Of a DNA stretch of 49,949 nucleotides, positions 1-10,762 are shown piece by piece (positions within the stretch are counted from its first letter, which is position 1; the number at the start of each line of letters is the position of its first letter). Source of the stretch: Deltaproteobacteria bacterium (lineage in GTDB: Bacteria > Desulfobacterota > Desulfobacteria > Desulfobacterales > Desulfosarcinaceae); contig JAKALP010000037.1 of assembly GCA_021824175.1 (NCBI GenBank), positions 1-49,949 on the forward strand, given 5' to 3'. The position numbers and the translations under genes were made by a program. The notes below the pieces were generated by a model. The model was not told the DNA's origin, did no database searches, and saw nothing but the letters and a program-made list of their open reading frames with translations.

Positions 1-278
1 ATGTCCGGGAGCTGGAGCATGTGCTGGAGCACGCCTTCGTGCTTTGCAATGGGCGGGTAATCGCCATGGAGCATCTGCCCGCTGAAATCAGGGATGTTGA
101 CGGCCGGGAGCATCCCAGCGCCCAAGGCGGGCGCCCGAAACAAGCCTATGCGGCCCAGGAGGTTCTGGCCGCCTTGGAAAAATGCCGCTGGAACAAAACC
201 AAGGCCGCGCTTCTCTTGGGGATCAACCGGCGCACCATCCATCGCAAAATACAGCGCTATCAACTGCTCGACACCTAA
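1..278 (+). CDS. NtrC-type sigma-54-dependent response regulator, C-terminal fragment (cut by window edge)
   Basis: Only the last ~92 residues are in the window; the frame is open at base 3 and reads VRELEHVLEHA, the end of the AAA+ domain of sigma-54 activators (usual form NVRELENVIE). A short linker leads to a Fis-type helix-turn-helix near the C-terminus (VLAALEKCRWNKTKAALLLG, then INRRTIHRKIQRY), which binds enhancer-like sites upstream of sigma-54 promoters. The usual receiver domain would lie outside the window. The protein probably acts in the cytoplasm as the output half of a two-component pair. Two good sigma-54 promoter matches elsewhere in the window (near 3401 and 22916) could be targets, but nothing ties them to this regulator. 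Confidence 0.9.
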   Translation, partial: VRELEHVLEHAFVLCNGRVIAMEHLPAEIRDVDGREHPSAQGGRPKQAYAAQEVLAALEKCRWNKTKAALLLGINRRTIHRKIQRYQLLDT

Positions 279-348
279 GATCATCTGATATCTCAGCCAC
301 TGAGAATCTTGTCACCCGCCCACTCTGTTATGTAATTCATCAGCACGG

Positions 349-774
349 ATGCCATGTTGCACTATCCTTTCCAAACTTAAGAGCCTGAATACCAGCACCG
401 GCACGTTGCGTGGCAAAATCAACACCAGCAAACTCCAGGTTTGCGGCCACCCCAAGGGCGGCGGCGGCGCGCTTTGGGCATCATCCAACCTTGGATCGGG
501 TTTGGCCTCCACCGTTGGCATGGCGCCCTGGCAAGAAGAATTCGTGACCCTCAGCGGCATTCGGGCCACTACCCTGATCCAGGCCGGTTTGCTTGACCCT
601 CTGGCTACCGCCGTCATGACCATGAACGAATACAACTTGCTGCCCGGCAGCATTAAAATGGGCTATTTTGTTTATACGGCTGCCGATCATATGTCCTGGG
701 CCAGCATGGGTCTGGCCCGTCCGGCTCTAAGCCAGGATGGGGTCGCCTGGATGAAATACTACAAGCCATCTTAA
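349..774 (+). CDS. doubtful open frame or decayed gene tail
   Basis: A 141-codon open frame without a recognisable domain. The first ~40 codons look like random translation. From about codon 45 onward the composition is more protein-like, with a hydrophobic stretch around TLIQAGLLDPLATAVMTMNE. No convincing ribosome-binding site precedes the ATG. It could be the 3' end of a lost gene or simply noncoding sequence between the regulator and the convergent lipoprotein gene. I assign no function. Confidence 0.22.
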   Translation: MPCCTILSKLKSLNTSTGTLRGKINTSKLQVCGHPKGGGGALWASSNLGSGLASTVGMAPWQEEFVTLSGIRATTLIQAGLLDPLATAVMTMNEYNLLPGSIKMGYFVYTAADHMSWASMGLARPALSQDGVAWMKYYKPS

Positions 775-878
775 CAAATGCGAAACCACCATTTTCTTCC
801 GAGACGGCAGTTTGAACCGAGGGCCGGGCCTCACCGCGGAAAGGATATTCCCCCGTCGTCTGCGCGCGATGGATATTT

Positions 879-1226
879 TTACTTCTGGATGTTTTTATCT
901 ACCCGCAGCACGGAAAAGTTTTTATCGATAATCAGCCGATCGGTTTCGTAGAGGTACACATCCCGATAGAATCGATAGACCAAAAGCTCGCGTGGAATCC
1001 CTTTAACAAGATCGCCCGGTTCGACCTTCAACTGAAAATAACGGGAGGATTCCGAGTCCAACCGGTAGTAATCCCTTACCAGTTTCACGATGCGTTCGGC
1101 GGATCGCGGATCAAGCCTTGGACCGGTTTCGGGATTAAGAATAATCACGGGGATCTTCTGATGAGCCATGCCACAGCCTGCAAAGAGCGCAAGGACCGCC
1201 GCCAGGGCCATCAAAATAATTCGCAT
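879..1226 (-). CDS. small lipoprotein of unknown function
   Basis: The start at 1226 is chosen because it gives an immediate signal peptide and has GGAGGA about 8 bases upstream; a longer frame exists but lacks this. The 115-residue product begins with a hydrophobic segment and a lipobox (LFAGC, Cys at about residue 18), so it should be lipidated and membrane-anchored. The mature ~98 residues are mixed charged and hydrophobic (YRLDSESSRYFQLKVEPGD; RFYRDVYLYETDRLIID) without a motif I know. It is transcribed in the same direction as the protease-like gene at 1497-2774 but separated by ~270 bases, so an operon is uncertain. Confidence 0.75.
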   Translation of the reverse strand: MRIILMALAAVLALFAGCGMAHQKIPVIILNPETGPRLDPRSAERIVKLVRDYYRLDSESSRYFQLKVEPGDLVKGIPRELLVYRFYRDVYLYETDRLIIDKNFSVLRVDKNIQK

Positions 1227-1496
1227 TGCGCCATCCTCCGCCACGTTATGTTTAATGGTATTCCGCGGGCCAATCGGCGGCCCCCATATCAATAATTTAA
1301 GGCCCAACCTCCATCAGATTCGTACGCTGCGGAGCGATCCTCATATTGGGTTTCGCCACCCATTTCGAGGACGTGCACGAGTATAAGTCGTCATAAAAAA
1401 TGCTGTGGTAAATGCGCCAGTTCGGAAGCCATCAAACACCAGCCGCCCGCGCACGCCTTCCAAAAGCATGCGCGGGCAACAATGATACGCGTACCG

Positions 1497-2774
1497 TTAA
1501 TTGCATCCATTGCCACTGCCGCCGCCACTTCCAGTGCCGCCGCCCTCCTCATAACCGGGACATCCGCCGACGCGATAAGTCTTTCCGCCATCCGTCGTAT
1601 AGAGCGTGGTGCTCGTGGTTCCGGAAGATCCCAGGCTTTGGTTGGAGCCGACCGCGTAGTAGTTGGTTATGGTGCTGCATCCACTTTGCACGTTTTGAGC
1701 ATAAGCCCTGCCGGCCGAAACGTGCTGGCTGTTGGTGGCCGTATAGGATTGACAGGCCGTGCCGCCGCTGCTGGAAGTTGAACTGCTGCTGGAACTTGAG
1801 CTTGACCCGCTGGCGGGGCAATAATCACTGCCGCCACCGGATATCCCGTGCGCCCCGGACTGGGGATAACCAGTGCTCTTTTCGCAGGCGGGGAGCGAAG
1901 AAGTCATGGCTTGTTTTTGGCTGACCACTTTGTTTAACCAACATTTAAAAACCTCTTCGGACGGACCGACATACAGATTGACATTGCCGCCGACAAATTT
2001 TTGCACCCCCGCGCCGACGATGGCCGGCTCCAGCGGAGAATTGTGTGTTTGGCAGGAGTTGAAGTAGAGCACCTTGTTTTTCAAACCGCTTGATCCCAGC
2101 CCCTTAAAGAAGTTGTAGTCCACCGTCCCATCGCTGACGGCAATACCGCTTGTGCTTCCGTGTCCCACGCGTCCGATCATCTTCAAGTTGGAACACGCCA
2201 GCCAGTTGGCATAGGCGGCCTTGTTCTCCGCGCTGCCCTTGAGCACTTTTACATTGTAACCCGCTGATTGAGCCAGGCTGGCGGCATAATCCACGGCCTT
2301 TACCGCAGTGGGATACTGGGAACTTGAGAGGTTGGTGGCAAAGACCATTTCCACGGTGTTGTCCGGGCATGAGGCGTAGGTATCATAAAGCAGATCCACC
2401 TCATCCGGGGCTTCGACATAATCGCGTTGTATGGACCCGAGGCGATACCCGTGAAGGAGATTGACCCTTGCGGTTTCGTAACTGTAGGTCTCCTTGGCGA
2501 GAATATAGACGATGAGATGATCGGGCAGACCGCTTTCAGCGCCATATACATTGACCATCACCCGAAAAATATGCTGCTCATTTCTGCTGATTTGAAACGC
2601 CGATTTAACTAGCTCCTTGATCCGACCGGCATCAAACCCGCCCGGCGCGGCATAGAGGCGATTTTGAAGAACCTCGATGGGTACTTCGGCAAATGCCGGA
2701 ACCGTTAACGATAGAAGAAGAATACCGCAAAAAAGGATTTTGAACATCCGAACAAATTGATTACATCGTTTCAT
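1497..2774 (-). CDS. secreted caspase-fold-like (clan CD) protein with PHB-depolymerase-type C-terminal module
   Basis: This 425-residue protein has a Sec signal peptide (cleavage probably after AFA, residue 29). Residues ~30-125 are of unknown type. Residues ~140-290 look like a caspase-hemoglobinase fold: alternating hydrophobic strands, a His in GRVGHGS (His205) and a Cys after a strand in VLYFNSCQT (Cys241), the His/Cys dyad order of clan CD peptidases. A Ser-rich linker (about 322-337) joins a Cys-bounded module (341-405, YTATNSQHVSAGRAY and YAVGSNQSLG) resembling the small tail module of extracellular PHB-depolymerase-family esterases. The protein ends in a Gly-rich run and the residues Gly-Cys-Asn. 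The start has only a weak purine-rich leader. Domain calls rest on motifs seen by eye; protease activity is inferred. Confidence 0.7.
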   Translation of the reverse strand: MKRCNQFVRMFKILFCGILLLSLTVPAFAEVPIEVLQNRLYAAPGGFDAGRIKELVKSAFQISRNEQHIFRVMVNVYGAESGLPDHLIVYILAKETYSYETARVNLLHGYRLGSIQRDYVEAPDEVDLLYDTYASCPDNTVEMVFATNLSSSQYPTAVKAVDYAASLAQSAGYNVKVLKGSAENKAAYANWLACSNLKMIGRVGHGSTSGIAVSDGTVDYNFFKGLGSSGLKNKVLYFNSCQTHNSPLEPAIVGAGVQKFVGGNVNLYVGPSEEVFKCWLNKVVSQKQAMTSSLPACEKSTGYPQSGAHGISGGGSDYCPASGSSSSSSSSSTSSSGGTACQSYTATNSQHVSAGRAYAQNVQSGCSTITNYYAVGSNQSLGSSGTTSTTLYTTDGGKTYRVGGCPGYEEGGGTGSGGGSGNGCN

Positions 2775-2953
2775 CTTCCTACCCCCCCGCTTAAATGTTT
2801 ATTCCAACTTACCACTATCCGGTTGCCCTCATTTGAGAAGGCCTTTATTCCCTTCGCTTCACTTTACCAGACATCGCGGGGCGGCATTGCTTGACGGCGT
2901 GCCGCTCAGCTCCAAATGCTCAATAAATCGCCAGGGAATGATCTTCGTGGCGC

Positions 2954-2976
2954 AGGCCGTTTCAAAACGGCCTTTT
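2954..2976 (+). terminator. possible small rho-independent hairpin
   Basis: An 8-bp stem AGGCCGTT / AACGGCCT closes a TCAA loop and is followed by TTTCCC on the plus strand. No intact plus-strand gene lies immediately upstream, so it may end the transcript of a vanished gene. Confidence 0.35.
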
Positions 2977-3400
2977 CCCGTGGGGGGCGCGGGATCAGCG
3001 GCGGATTATCAAAATCCAGCGGCAAGGGCGAATCAACGGAGCCTCAACGCGAATACTGGGCTCAAACCATGGTTCATCCCATTTCGGCTTGATCTCCAAT
3101 CCGGTTGCAACTTTAAAACTGTGTTCGACGAAATTTAAAAAATACGAGTTTTATTACCTTGATTAAATTACATCATGTAGCGATAGCCTTTCAACCCGTG
3201 AAATCACTAAAATTATCGATCCAAAAGCCTATTTCTTCTGTCCGGTCGATGCCCCCCGGCAATAGAGTTCCCAAAAAGCCAACACATCAATGTGACCTGT
3301 CCCATGGCGGGGCGCCCCAAAGCGCGACATGTCACTAAATGATGGTTCCCCCAGCAAATGCTTTTCGCCATTATTTCAATAAAGAACAATTTTGCTTCTA

Positions 3401-3418
3401 TTGGCACATCCCATGCTT
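3401..3418 (+). promoter_or_regulatory. candidate sigma-54 promoter
   Basis: TTGGCACATCCCATGCTT matches the -24/-12 consensus with the obligatory GG-N10-GC spacing (GG 3403-3404, GC 3415-3416) and one mismatch in the -12 box. It points at the lipoprotein hydrolase gene beginning at 3651 and would leave a leader of about 220 bases. Spacing and box quality support it; promoter activity is inference. Confidence 0.42.
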
Positions 3419-3650
3419 TACGAATTCCGTTTGCGTTGATTGAGAAAGAATCGCGCGCAAGCGCCATCCGTGGTTCCATCCCCCCCCACAAAAAAGAGTC
3501 AAAACCATTTAAGGCGCACATCCCAGCGGAATTGTCTTCCTTCAGCAACGTTTCACAAAGGAAGTCATCAATAACCTTGGGGCGCTTTGTCTCAACAAAC
3601 CGCCTTGATTTATTAAACCAGTGTTATTCAAAAGGAGAGGAAGAAAACTA

Positions 3651-4613
3651 ATGAAAAAGAAAATGGTAGTAATGTTGGCTTCGTCCATGACCGCGCTGTT
3701 GATGATGATCGCCCTGCTCGTCAACGGCTGTGACCCCACCCCCACTCCAACCGGCATGACTAAGAAGAAGATCACGGTGTCGCGCGGTACTTTCAGTTAC
3801 CGGGAAGGGGGCAGCGCCACCGGCACGGCCGTGGTCATGGTGCATGGCTGGCCCGAAAGCTCTTACTGCTGGGAGGGGGTCGCGGCCAAAATGACTTCCA
3901 CGCTGCGAATTATTGCGCCCGACCTGCGCGGGCTCGGCGACAGCGAGCGCACCATGAACAACCTCCAAGCTTATCAAAAGGTAGAACTGGCCAAGGATAT
4001 CGTCGCCATTCTCGACGCCCTGAAAATCGATTCCTTTTATCTGGTGGGTCATGACTGGGGCGGCGTGGTGGCCCAGGAGGTCGCCCTCGCCGTCCCCAGC
4101 CGGGTCAAAAAGCTGGCTATCTTAAATATGCCCATTATTCTCAACCTGCAGAATAATATGGCGGCAAGAGATATCATCTACAGCAAGGGCGCCGTTCCTT
4201 TCTGGTATCAGTACTTCCAGCAGCAGGAGAATTTGCCCGAAGCCATGATTCCGGGCAATGAAGATGTCTGGGTGCCCCATTTCTTCAAAAACCGACCGGT
4301 GCCCCAGGCCTCCATCAATGAATACATCCGCTGCTACAGCATTACCAACACTGCCGCCACCGGCGCGTCCTACTACCGCACCATGAGCGACGACGGACAG
4401 CGCTGGTACTCACTGGCGACCGCCGGCACCAAATTCTCCATGCCGGGGCTCTATATTTACGGCAATCTGGACACGGTAATCATCCGGGATTACTTGACCG
4501 GCATCGAGAATTACTTCCCCTCCCTGCAGGTCAAAGAGATCGAAGCTGCTCACTTTGTTCAGGAAGAAAAACCCGCCGATGTGGCGCAGCTGCTGAATGA
4601 CTTTTTTAAATAG
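3651..4613 (+). CDS. alpha/beta-hydrolase lipoprotein, epoxide-hydrolase / haloalkane-dehalogenase-like
   Basis: The start at 3651 follows AAAGGAGAGG with good spacing and opens directly into a signal peptide with a lipobox (LLVNGC, Cys27), so a 320-residue lipoprotein is expected. The catalytic domain carries HGWPES (residues 65-70, oxyanion region), the nucleophile elbow VGHDWGG with Asp135 where lipases have Ser, and a late catalytic His301 (AAHFVQEEK). An Asp nucleophile in GHDWGG is typical of epoxide hydrolases and haloalkane dehalogenases. The cap domain lies around residues 165-250. It is closely similar throughout to the cytoplasmic enzyme at 11180-12055, so one arose by duplication and gained or lost export. 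The substrate is unknown. The esterase gene follows after a 112-base gap containing a hairpin. Confidence 0.88.
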   Translation: MKKKMVVMLASSMTALLMMIALLVNGCDPTPTPTGMTKKKITVSRGTFSYREGGSATGTAVVMVHGWPESSYCWEGVAAKMTSTLRIIAPDLRGLGDSERTMNNLQAYQKVELAKDIVAILDALKIDSFYLVGHDWGGVVAQEVALAVPSRVKKLAILNMPIILNLQNNMAARDIIYSKGAVPFWYQYFQQQENLPEAMIPGNEDVWVPHFFKNRPVPQASINEYIRCYSITNTAATGASYYRTMSDDGQRWYSLATAGTKFSMPGLYIYGNLDTVIIRDYLTGIENYFPSLQVKEIEAAHFVQEEKPADVAQLLNDFFK

Positions 4614-4659
4614 AGGGCCCATAAGCGTGTTGTCTTAAGCAAAATCAACATAGGAGGGA

Positions 4660-4686
4660 GCCGGGAGGCCTGCATTTCCTCCCGGC
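4660..4686 (+). terminator. perfect 9-bp stem-loop between the two exported hydrolase genes
   Basis: GCCGGGAGG and CCTCCCGGC form a perfect stem around a 9-base loop. There is no U-run after it, so it may be an mRNA-stability or processing hairpin rather than a true intrinsic terminator. Confidence 0.5.
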
Positions 4687-4725
4687 ATGGGTTCGTAACC
4701 GCTAACAAAAGGGAAGGGAAGCGCT

Positions 4726-5784
4726 ATGAAAAAGATGGGTTTGAAGTTAAGTTTGATCGTAGTCCTTTTTGCGGCGGCCGCGTTGTTGGTGGCCTACGCG
4801 TGTGTGCCGGACACAGGCAGCTCCTGCAACACCACGCTGAAGCCGGGCGATGATCTGAAATGCACGCTCAACGGCCGCACCTTTTATCTCTACGCGCCCA
4901 AAACCTACAACGCCAGCAAGCCTGCGGCCCTGATCGTGGATGCCCACGGCGCCGCGGAAAGCGCCTCGGCCCATGCCGGCCTGGGCGACGAGTATTGCAC
5001 GCCCGGCACCCCCAGCCTTTGCTACCCGGCCTATGGATCGGGTTGGCGCAAGGAAGCTGAGATGCCTGGCGCCGGGTTTATCGTGATCACGCCCCAGGGC
5101 AACAACAACGCCTGGACCCAGAGCGACGAATCTTTTATTTTGAACACCGTGGCCCAGGTCAAACGCATCGCCAACATCGACGCCAATAAAGTCTACATCA
5201 GCGGCATCTCCAACGGGGGCCTACTCAGCTATTGGGTGGGGTGCCCCAACACCAATGTCTTCTCGGGTCTGGCCCCGATCTCCGGCGGCGCCAAATGCAG
5301 CAGCGTGGGCAAGGCCATTCCGGTGATCACCTTTGATGCCCAGCCCGATTTCGCTTACCAGACCTCGGTGAACGCCAGCGACGCCATGGTCAGCCTGGAC
5401 AAATGCAAAAGCGGCCCCACCACCTGGCTGACTGTGGACAAAAACTACACCGAAGCCGTGTGCTACGATGACCCCTATTCCAACAGTCCCAAACTGGTGC
5501 CGTGTTCTTCCATTTCCCCCGCCATCCAGCCCACGGTTTGCAAGCGCTGGTATAACTGTGACCGCGGGGTAGAAGTGGTCTTCTGCGATGTGGCGCCCGG
5601 TACTTCCCATGGCGCGGGCAACGAGGCGGTGGATGCCCACGTCCTTTACTACAACAACTCCCATTTGAGTCTGCCGTCCCTGGCGTGGCGTTTCTTTAAA
5701 AGCATGCCCGACGGCGGCGGCACCAGTTCCAGCAGCAGCTCCAGCACCAGCTCCACCTCCAGCAGCAGTGGCGGATGTAATTAA
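4726..5784 (+). CDS. exported PHB-depolymerase-family (CE1-like) esterase with Ser-rich Cys-terminal tail
   Basis: The 352-residue product starts after AAGGGAAGGGAAGCG. It has a hydrophobic leader followed by Cys26 in LVAYAC, an imperfect lipobox, so it is either lipidated or secreted. The catalytic domain has the strand-turn region LIVDAHGAAESA (oxyanion) and the nucleophile elbow YISGISNGG (Ser162), the form seen in the PHB depolymerase / feruloyl-esterase LpqC-like family. A C-terminal His is present in GTSHGAGNE. Many Cys residues suggest disulfides. After residue ~333 comes a Ser/Thr-rich linker ending abruptly in Gly-Gly-Cys-Asn, similar to the terminus of the caspase-like protein at 1497-2774. 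Likely substrates are polyesters or esterified polysaccharides; this cannot be read from the sequence. Confidence 0.86.
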   Translation: MKKMGLKLSLIVVLFAAAALLVAYACVPDTGSSCNTTLKPGDDLKCTLNGRTFYLYAPKTYNASKPAALIVDAHGAAESASAHAGLGDEYCTPGTPSLCYPAYGSGWRKEAEMPGAGFIVITPQGNNNAWTQSDESFILNTVAQVKRIANIDANKVYISGISNGGLLSYWVGCPNTNVFSGLAPISGGAKCSSVGKAIPVITFDAQPDFAYQTSVNASDAMVSLDKCKSGPTTWLTVDKNYTEAVCYDDPYSNSPKLVPCSSISPAIQPTVCKRWYNCDRGVEVVFCDVAPGTSHGAGNEAVDAHVLYYNNSHLSLPSLAWRFFKSMPDGGGTSSSSSSSTSSTSSSSGGCN

Positions 5785-5910
5785 CCGCGGGGGCGAGCCG
5801 CCTTTCGTTCGACGGCCCATCATGTCCGCTTCGCCCATAGGCGAGGCAGATCCGATGGGAGAATCGCCCCATTTCCAGACAGGCCATCACGGCCCATTTC
5901 CATCCAGCAA

Positions 5911-5951
5911 AAAATCCCGAACCGCGCCTTGGCCTGGTTCGGGATCTTTTC
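5911..5951 (+). terminator. rho-independent terminator after the esterase
   Basis: ATCCCGAACC (5914-5923) pairs perfectly with GGTTCGGGAT (5936-5945), preceded by an A-run and followed by CTTTTC. It should end the plus-strand transcript of the exported hydrolases. Confidence 0.85.
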
Positions 5952-6104
5952 AAACGCTTAGCCACCCTTAAGTTTAGCCCCCAGCCCGCCGATACCATGA
6001 GTTGGAACATTGCCCGGTGAATGGGTAGGCCATGCCCACGGCCATCGTCTCCAAACAGGCGATCCATGAAAATCCGCATCGAAGGTGTCGCAACATTAAA
6101 GGAC

Positions 6105-8867
<2,763 letters not shown>

Positions 8868-8891
8868 TATTATGAGTGGGTATTTCGCGTC

Positions 8892-9537
8892 ATGCCTATG
8901 GAAATCTTATTGGTTGAAGACAACCATCAGGATGCTCACCTCCCTGGGCTTGCGCGGAGACGCGGCCGAGATGAAACGCATCGGCTTTGCCGCCTATTTG
9001 ACCAAACCCGTACGGCCCGATCAACTCCAGGCCTGCCTATTGACCCTGCTCGGCCGCGACCCCGCGCGGATCATGGAAGACCGACCCGCTCCGCTGGTCA
9101 CCAGCCACACCTTGACCGATGACAAACGCCGGGCCACGCGCATTCTGCTGGCCGAGGACAACGCCATCAACCAAAAATTCGCCCTGCATGTGCTGGAGCG
9201 TTTTGGATTTCAAACCGACGCGGTGTTCAGCGGCCAGGCCGCCATCGAAGCCCTGGCGGCCACGCGCTACGATCTGGTGCTCATGGATGTGGAGATGCCC
9301 GAAATGAGCGGATTCGAGGCGACAGCCATCATCCGCGACCCCGCCTCGGCGGTCCTCGATCACAACATACCCATCATCGCCATGACCGCCCGGGCCGGGG
9401 ACGAAGATCGCAAGGCATGTCTGGCCGCCGGCATGGATGATTACATTGCCAAACCCATTCGGCCCGAAGCGCTGGTGCGGCTGGTAGAAATGCGAATCGG
9501 GGCGCGGCAGACATCCTCTTTAGAAAATTTGCATTAA
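8892..9537 (+). pseudogene. collapsed tandem copy of the hybrid kinase (REC1 start fused out of frame to REC2 end-REC3)
   Basis: The segment opens with MPMEILLVEDNHQDA, the counterpart of the first 15 residues of the kinase at 6105. It then jumps at about 8931-8936 to sequence matching the end of that kinase's REC2 (MLTSLGLRGDAAEMKR), in another reading frame, and continues through a complete REC3 ([38 protein letters not shown]) to the stop at 9537. The PAS, HisKA and ATPase domains are gone. Bases GATG occur at both ancestral sites, consistent with a deletion at microhomology. The surviving REC3 frame runs back to an upstream start without a clear ribosome-binding site, so expression of a lone receiver cannot be excluded. 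Confidence 0.85.
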
Positions 9538-9596
9538 AGTTTTCTCCCTCCAAGTCGATATCAAGGGAAAGACTTTCAACTAAAGGAGAAATTAAT

Positions 9597-10604
9597 ATGA
9601 AAATAAGCAAGCTGACCTGCCTGATCATCAGCATAGTGATGCTGGCGCTGTTGGCCGGACCGGCCGCGGCGGCTGATCTGTCCGCTAAAAAAGTGGTGGT
9701 GGTCTCAGGCTGCGCCAAGGCCGTAAATAGTGCCGTGGGCTACAATTTAGTTCAAGACGGCATCAGTGATACCTTTAAGGCCGTTGGGATCACCCCGGTC
9801 TTCCTGTGGGCGGACATGACCTATCAGCCTGACGACGCGGCCAAGACCAAGGCCGGCGATGCGGCCATTGCCGCTGCCATGGCGGAAAAACCCGATCTGA
9901 TCATCACCCTGGATGATGACGCTCTGAAGTTCGTCGGCTCCAGAATCGAAAAGATCCCCGTGGTGTTCACCTGGATCTTTGGCGCGCCCAACACGTTGGG
10001 CATGCCCAAGGACAATGTCACCGGCATTGTGCGCGCCTCTTATGCTGTGGACAACTGGCGTTTGGCCAAAAAGCTCTACCCCAATATGAAAACCGTCGCC
10101 ATGATCAGCAAGCCCAGCTTGGTTCTGGAGGGCGCCAAGAAGGTTCTGGCCGCCAGGGCCCCTTTCATGGAAAAGGATTCCGGGCTCCTTTATAAAGATA
10201 TGTTCATGTGCGAAACCTTCGATGACTGGCAAAAGGCGGTCAAAGAGTTTCCCTATGACTTGATGTACCTGGGCGACACCAGCCGCATCACCAAGGATGG
10301 CAAGGAGATGGACCGCAAGGAGCTGTGCCTGTGGACCGTGGACAATGCCAAGGTACCGGTCATCGCGGCCGTGGAAGTAGATGTGGAGGGCGGCGCCCTG
10401 TTTTCCATTGTGACCTCGGAAAACACGACCGGCAAAATGGCGGCCGAAACAGCCATGGGCATACTAAACGGCGGGGAGATCAGCCAGGTCTACCAGCAGA
10501 CCAAGAAAGGCAAACTGGTGTTCAACGTCAAAACCGCTCAGAAGTATAAGCTGGAAGTTCCTTACGAGATCCTGTCGAGCGCTGACCGGGTCATCGAGAA
10601 ATAG
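9597..10604 (+). CDS. periplasmic ABC_sub_bind-family substrate-binding protein
   Basis: A 335-residue protein with a Sec signal peptide (cleavage after AAA, about residue 26), preceded by AAAGGAG. The mature part alternates strands and helices as in type I periplasmic binding folds: VVVVSGCAKAVNSAVGYN, PDLIITLDDDALKFV, IPVVFTWIFGAP, a hinge around MISKPSLVLEGAKK and the closing lobe VPVIAAVEVDVEGGALF. This pattern fits the ABC substrate-binding family PF04392, whose members are often encoded beside sensor kinases rather than permeases. No transporter gene adjoins it. It may deliver a ligand signal to a membrane sensor elsewhere; the hybrid kinase upstream has no periplasmic domain, so direct contact is unlikely. 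Confidence 0.82.
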   Translation: MKISKLTCLIISIVMLALLAGPAAAADLSAKKVVVVSGCAKAVNSAVGYNLVQDGISDTFKAVGITPVFLWADMTYQPDDAAKTKAGDAAIAAAMAEKPDLIITLDDDALKFVGSRIEKIPVVFTWIFGAPNTLGMPKDNVTGIVRASYAVDNWRLAKKLYPNMKTVAMISKPSLVLEGAKKVLAARAPFMEKDSGLLYKDMFMCETFDDWQKAVKEFPYDLMYLGDTSRITKDGKEMDRKELCLWTVDNAKVPVIAAVEVDVEGGALFSIVTSENTTGKMAAETAMGILNGGEISQVYQQTKKGKLVFNVKTAQKYKLEVPYEILSSADRVIEK

Positions 10605-10636
10605 ATAGAAGATAAACGTCCGAAGAAGAAAACAAC

Positions 10637-10678
10637 AGCGCCGCATCGCGTTGCCAGCGATGCGGCGCTTTTTCTTTT
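10637..10678 (+). terminator. strong rho-independent terminator
   Basis: AGCGCCGCATCGC (10637-10649) and its exact complement (10657-10669) flank a 7-base loop and are followed by a run of T residues. It closes the kinase/ABC_sub_bind region before the convergent operon. Confidence 0.93.
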
Positions 10679-10684
10679 ACTTGC

Positions 10685-10757
10685 ATTGCCTGCGGTGCGT
10701 AAAATGCACCCTACCACCAACCAATACGCCCTTTGAGGGTGCGCCGCGCGCACCAAC
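10685..10757. repeat. degenerate GTGCGC/GCACCCTA repeat
   Basis: Contains TGCACCCTACCACCAACC and GAGGGTGCGCCGCGCGCACC, a loose version of the inverted repeat seen cleanly at 29726-29789 and 35583-35640. It lies between convergent transcripts. Confidence 0.45.
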
Positions 10758-10762
10758 CACCA

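Larger units (their letters stand above)
2775..3650. other. long intergenic region, no supported intact gene
   Basis: About 875 bases between the divergent hydrolase genes. I see a short hairpin at 2954-2973 and a sigma-54-like promoter at 3401-3418. On the minus strand, roughly 3010-3140, there is a short stop-terminated frame of protein-like composition (ATGLEIKPKWDEPWFEPSIR) that may be the tail of a lost gene. The rest is AT-rich with no codon-like bias. Confidence 0.5.

Noticed and set aside
2895-2925. Sigma-54-like sequence on the minus strand before the caspase-like gene
   Set aside because: Boxes resemble the consensus but the GG-to-GC spacing is eleven, not ten.
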